Shown: in pieces, positions 63,793 to 64,000 of the stretch
Numbering within the stretch: the first letter of the stretch is position 1
How the letters are laid out: each line of letters begins with the position of its first letter
Assembly: GCF_000974785.1 (NCBI RefSeq)
Contig: NZ_BBWV01000001.1
Span: 1,240,001-1,304,000, forward strand
Length of the DNA: 64,000 bases
Direction: 5' to 3'
Source: Flavihumibacter petaseus NBRC 106054
GTDB taxonomy: Bacteria; Bacteroidota; Bacteroidia; Chitinophagales; Chitinophagaceae
Translations under genes and position numbers: made by a program
The notes under the pieces: model-generated
What the model saw: the letters and a program-made list of their open reading frames with translations, nothing else
Database searches by the model: none
What the model was told of the DNA's origin: nothing

Positions 63793-64000
63793 TTATAAAT
63801 AAGTAATGCCGGTGCTGCCATCTTTTTCGTCTTTCAGCAGCACACCCAGCGTTTGCAGTTGATTCCGGATCTTGTCGCTGGTCACAAAATCCTTGCGGCC
63901 TTTGGCTTCCTTACGGATATCGATCAGCAATTGCAGCACGCCATCGAGCTTGCCGTTGTCTGCCGAAGCCTGCTCGCTCTGCAGTCCGAGTATATCTTCC
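63793..64000 (-). CDS. cysS: Cysteinyl-tRNA synthetase, C-terminal fragment
   Basis: The frame runs off the window end; the stop is TAA at 63795-63793. The last 68 residues match the C-terminal helical domain of CysRS: EDILGL, VLQLLIDIRKEAKGRKDF, TSDKIRNQLQTLGVLLKDEKDGSTGITYL (cited as SDKIRNQLQTLGV). This is the anticodon-binding end; the catalytic part lies outside. It attaches cysteine to tRNA-Cys. Confidence 0.88.
   Translation of the reverse strand, partial: EDILGLQSEQASADNGKLDGVLQLLIDIRKEAKGRKDFVTSDKIRNQLQTLGVLLKDEKDGSTGITYL

Overview
The window looks like a chromosomal segment of a Bacteroidota bacterium, most likely family Chitinophagaceae. This rests on protein types rather than a database search: a SusC/SusD pair with an N-terminal STN domain and an ECF sigma/FecR switch, ASPIC/UnbV-VCBS lipoproteins, a DUF5977/RHS pair, a RhaEW fusion, and many start codons preceded by the Bacteroidota -7 promoter element (TAnnTTTG). 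Most of the DNA is of medium GC. Two stretches are clearly AT-richer: about 31.4-33.0 kb and about 41.9-42.3 kb.

Layout. 1-0.75 kb: end of a phenylacetate gene group (paaI tail, paaY). 0.77-7.6 kb: housekeeping and mixed genes (obg, a membrane patatin-like lipase, an AlkA-type glycosylase, mnmD, a GH29 fucosidase, an mtfA-like peptidase). 7.6-12.3 kb: a PQQ-type sugar dehydrogenase, an SMP-30-like protein and two tandem paralogous secreted proteins of unknown function. 12.4-18.2 kb: an L-rhamnose operon on the minus strand (rhaT, rhaEW fusion, rhaI, rhaB). 18.3-22.8 kb: a small secreted HExxH protein, a small membrane protein, a pentapeptide-repeat protein, an M1 aminopeptidase and an ankyrin-repeat protein. 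22.9-31.4 kb: a large secreted alpha/beta hydrolase, a gap carrying a 32-bp perfect inverted-repeat pair, an unknown cytosolic protein, and a TonB-dependent receptor with a beta-helix lipoprotein.

31.8-41.8 kb is the main accessory island: a minus-strand RHS cassette. It reads coiled-coil/beta-barrel protein, then a 1179-residue RHS/DUF5977 protein, then a 1500-codon RHS-core protein, then a small exported protein. The C-terminal tail of the RHS-core protein carries a LysM-like motif and a papain-like cysteine hydrolase signature. The AT-rich tail plus the adjoining exported protein resemble a polymorphic toxin with a periplasmic immunity protein, aimed at peptidoglycan. This is the best candidate for an undescribed system here.

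43.3-60.3 kb is a polysaccharide/glycoside utilization locus on the minus strand: ECF sigma factor, FecR anti-sigma factor, SusC, SusD, ASPIC/VCBS lipoprotein, GH116 glucosidase, a RbsD/FucU-like lipoprotein and a second ASPIC/VCBS lipoprotein. Two RNA-level features stand out: a strong intrinsic terminator between susD and the downstream genes, and an opposite-strand -7 element plus terminator between susC and fecR that could produce a ~100-nt antisense RNA. The window ends with a large ThuA/sugar-dehydrogenase/PKD/cytochrome c fusion and the C-terminus of cysS.

No tRNA, rRNA, CRISPR array, transposase or phage structural gene was seen. Start sites, promoters and terminators were judged by eye.
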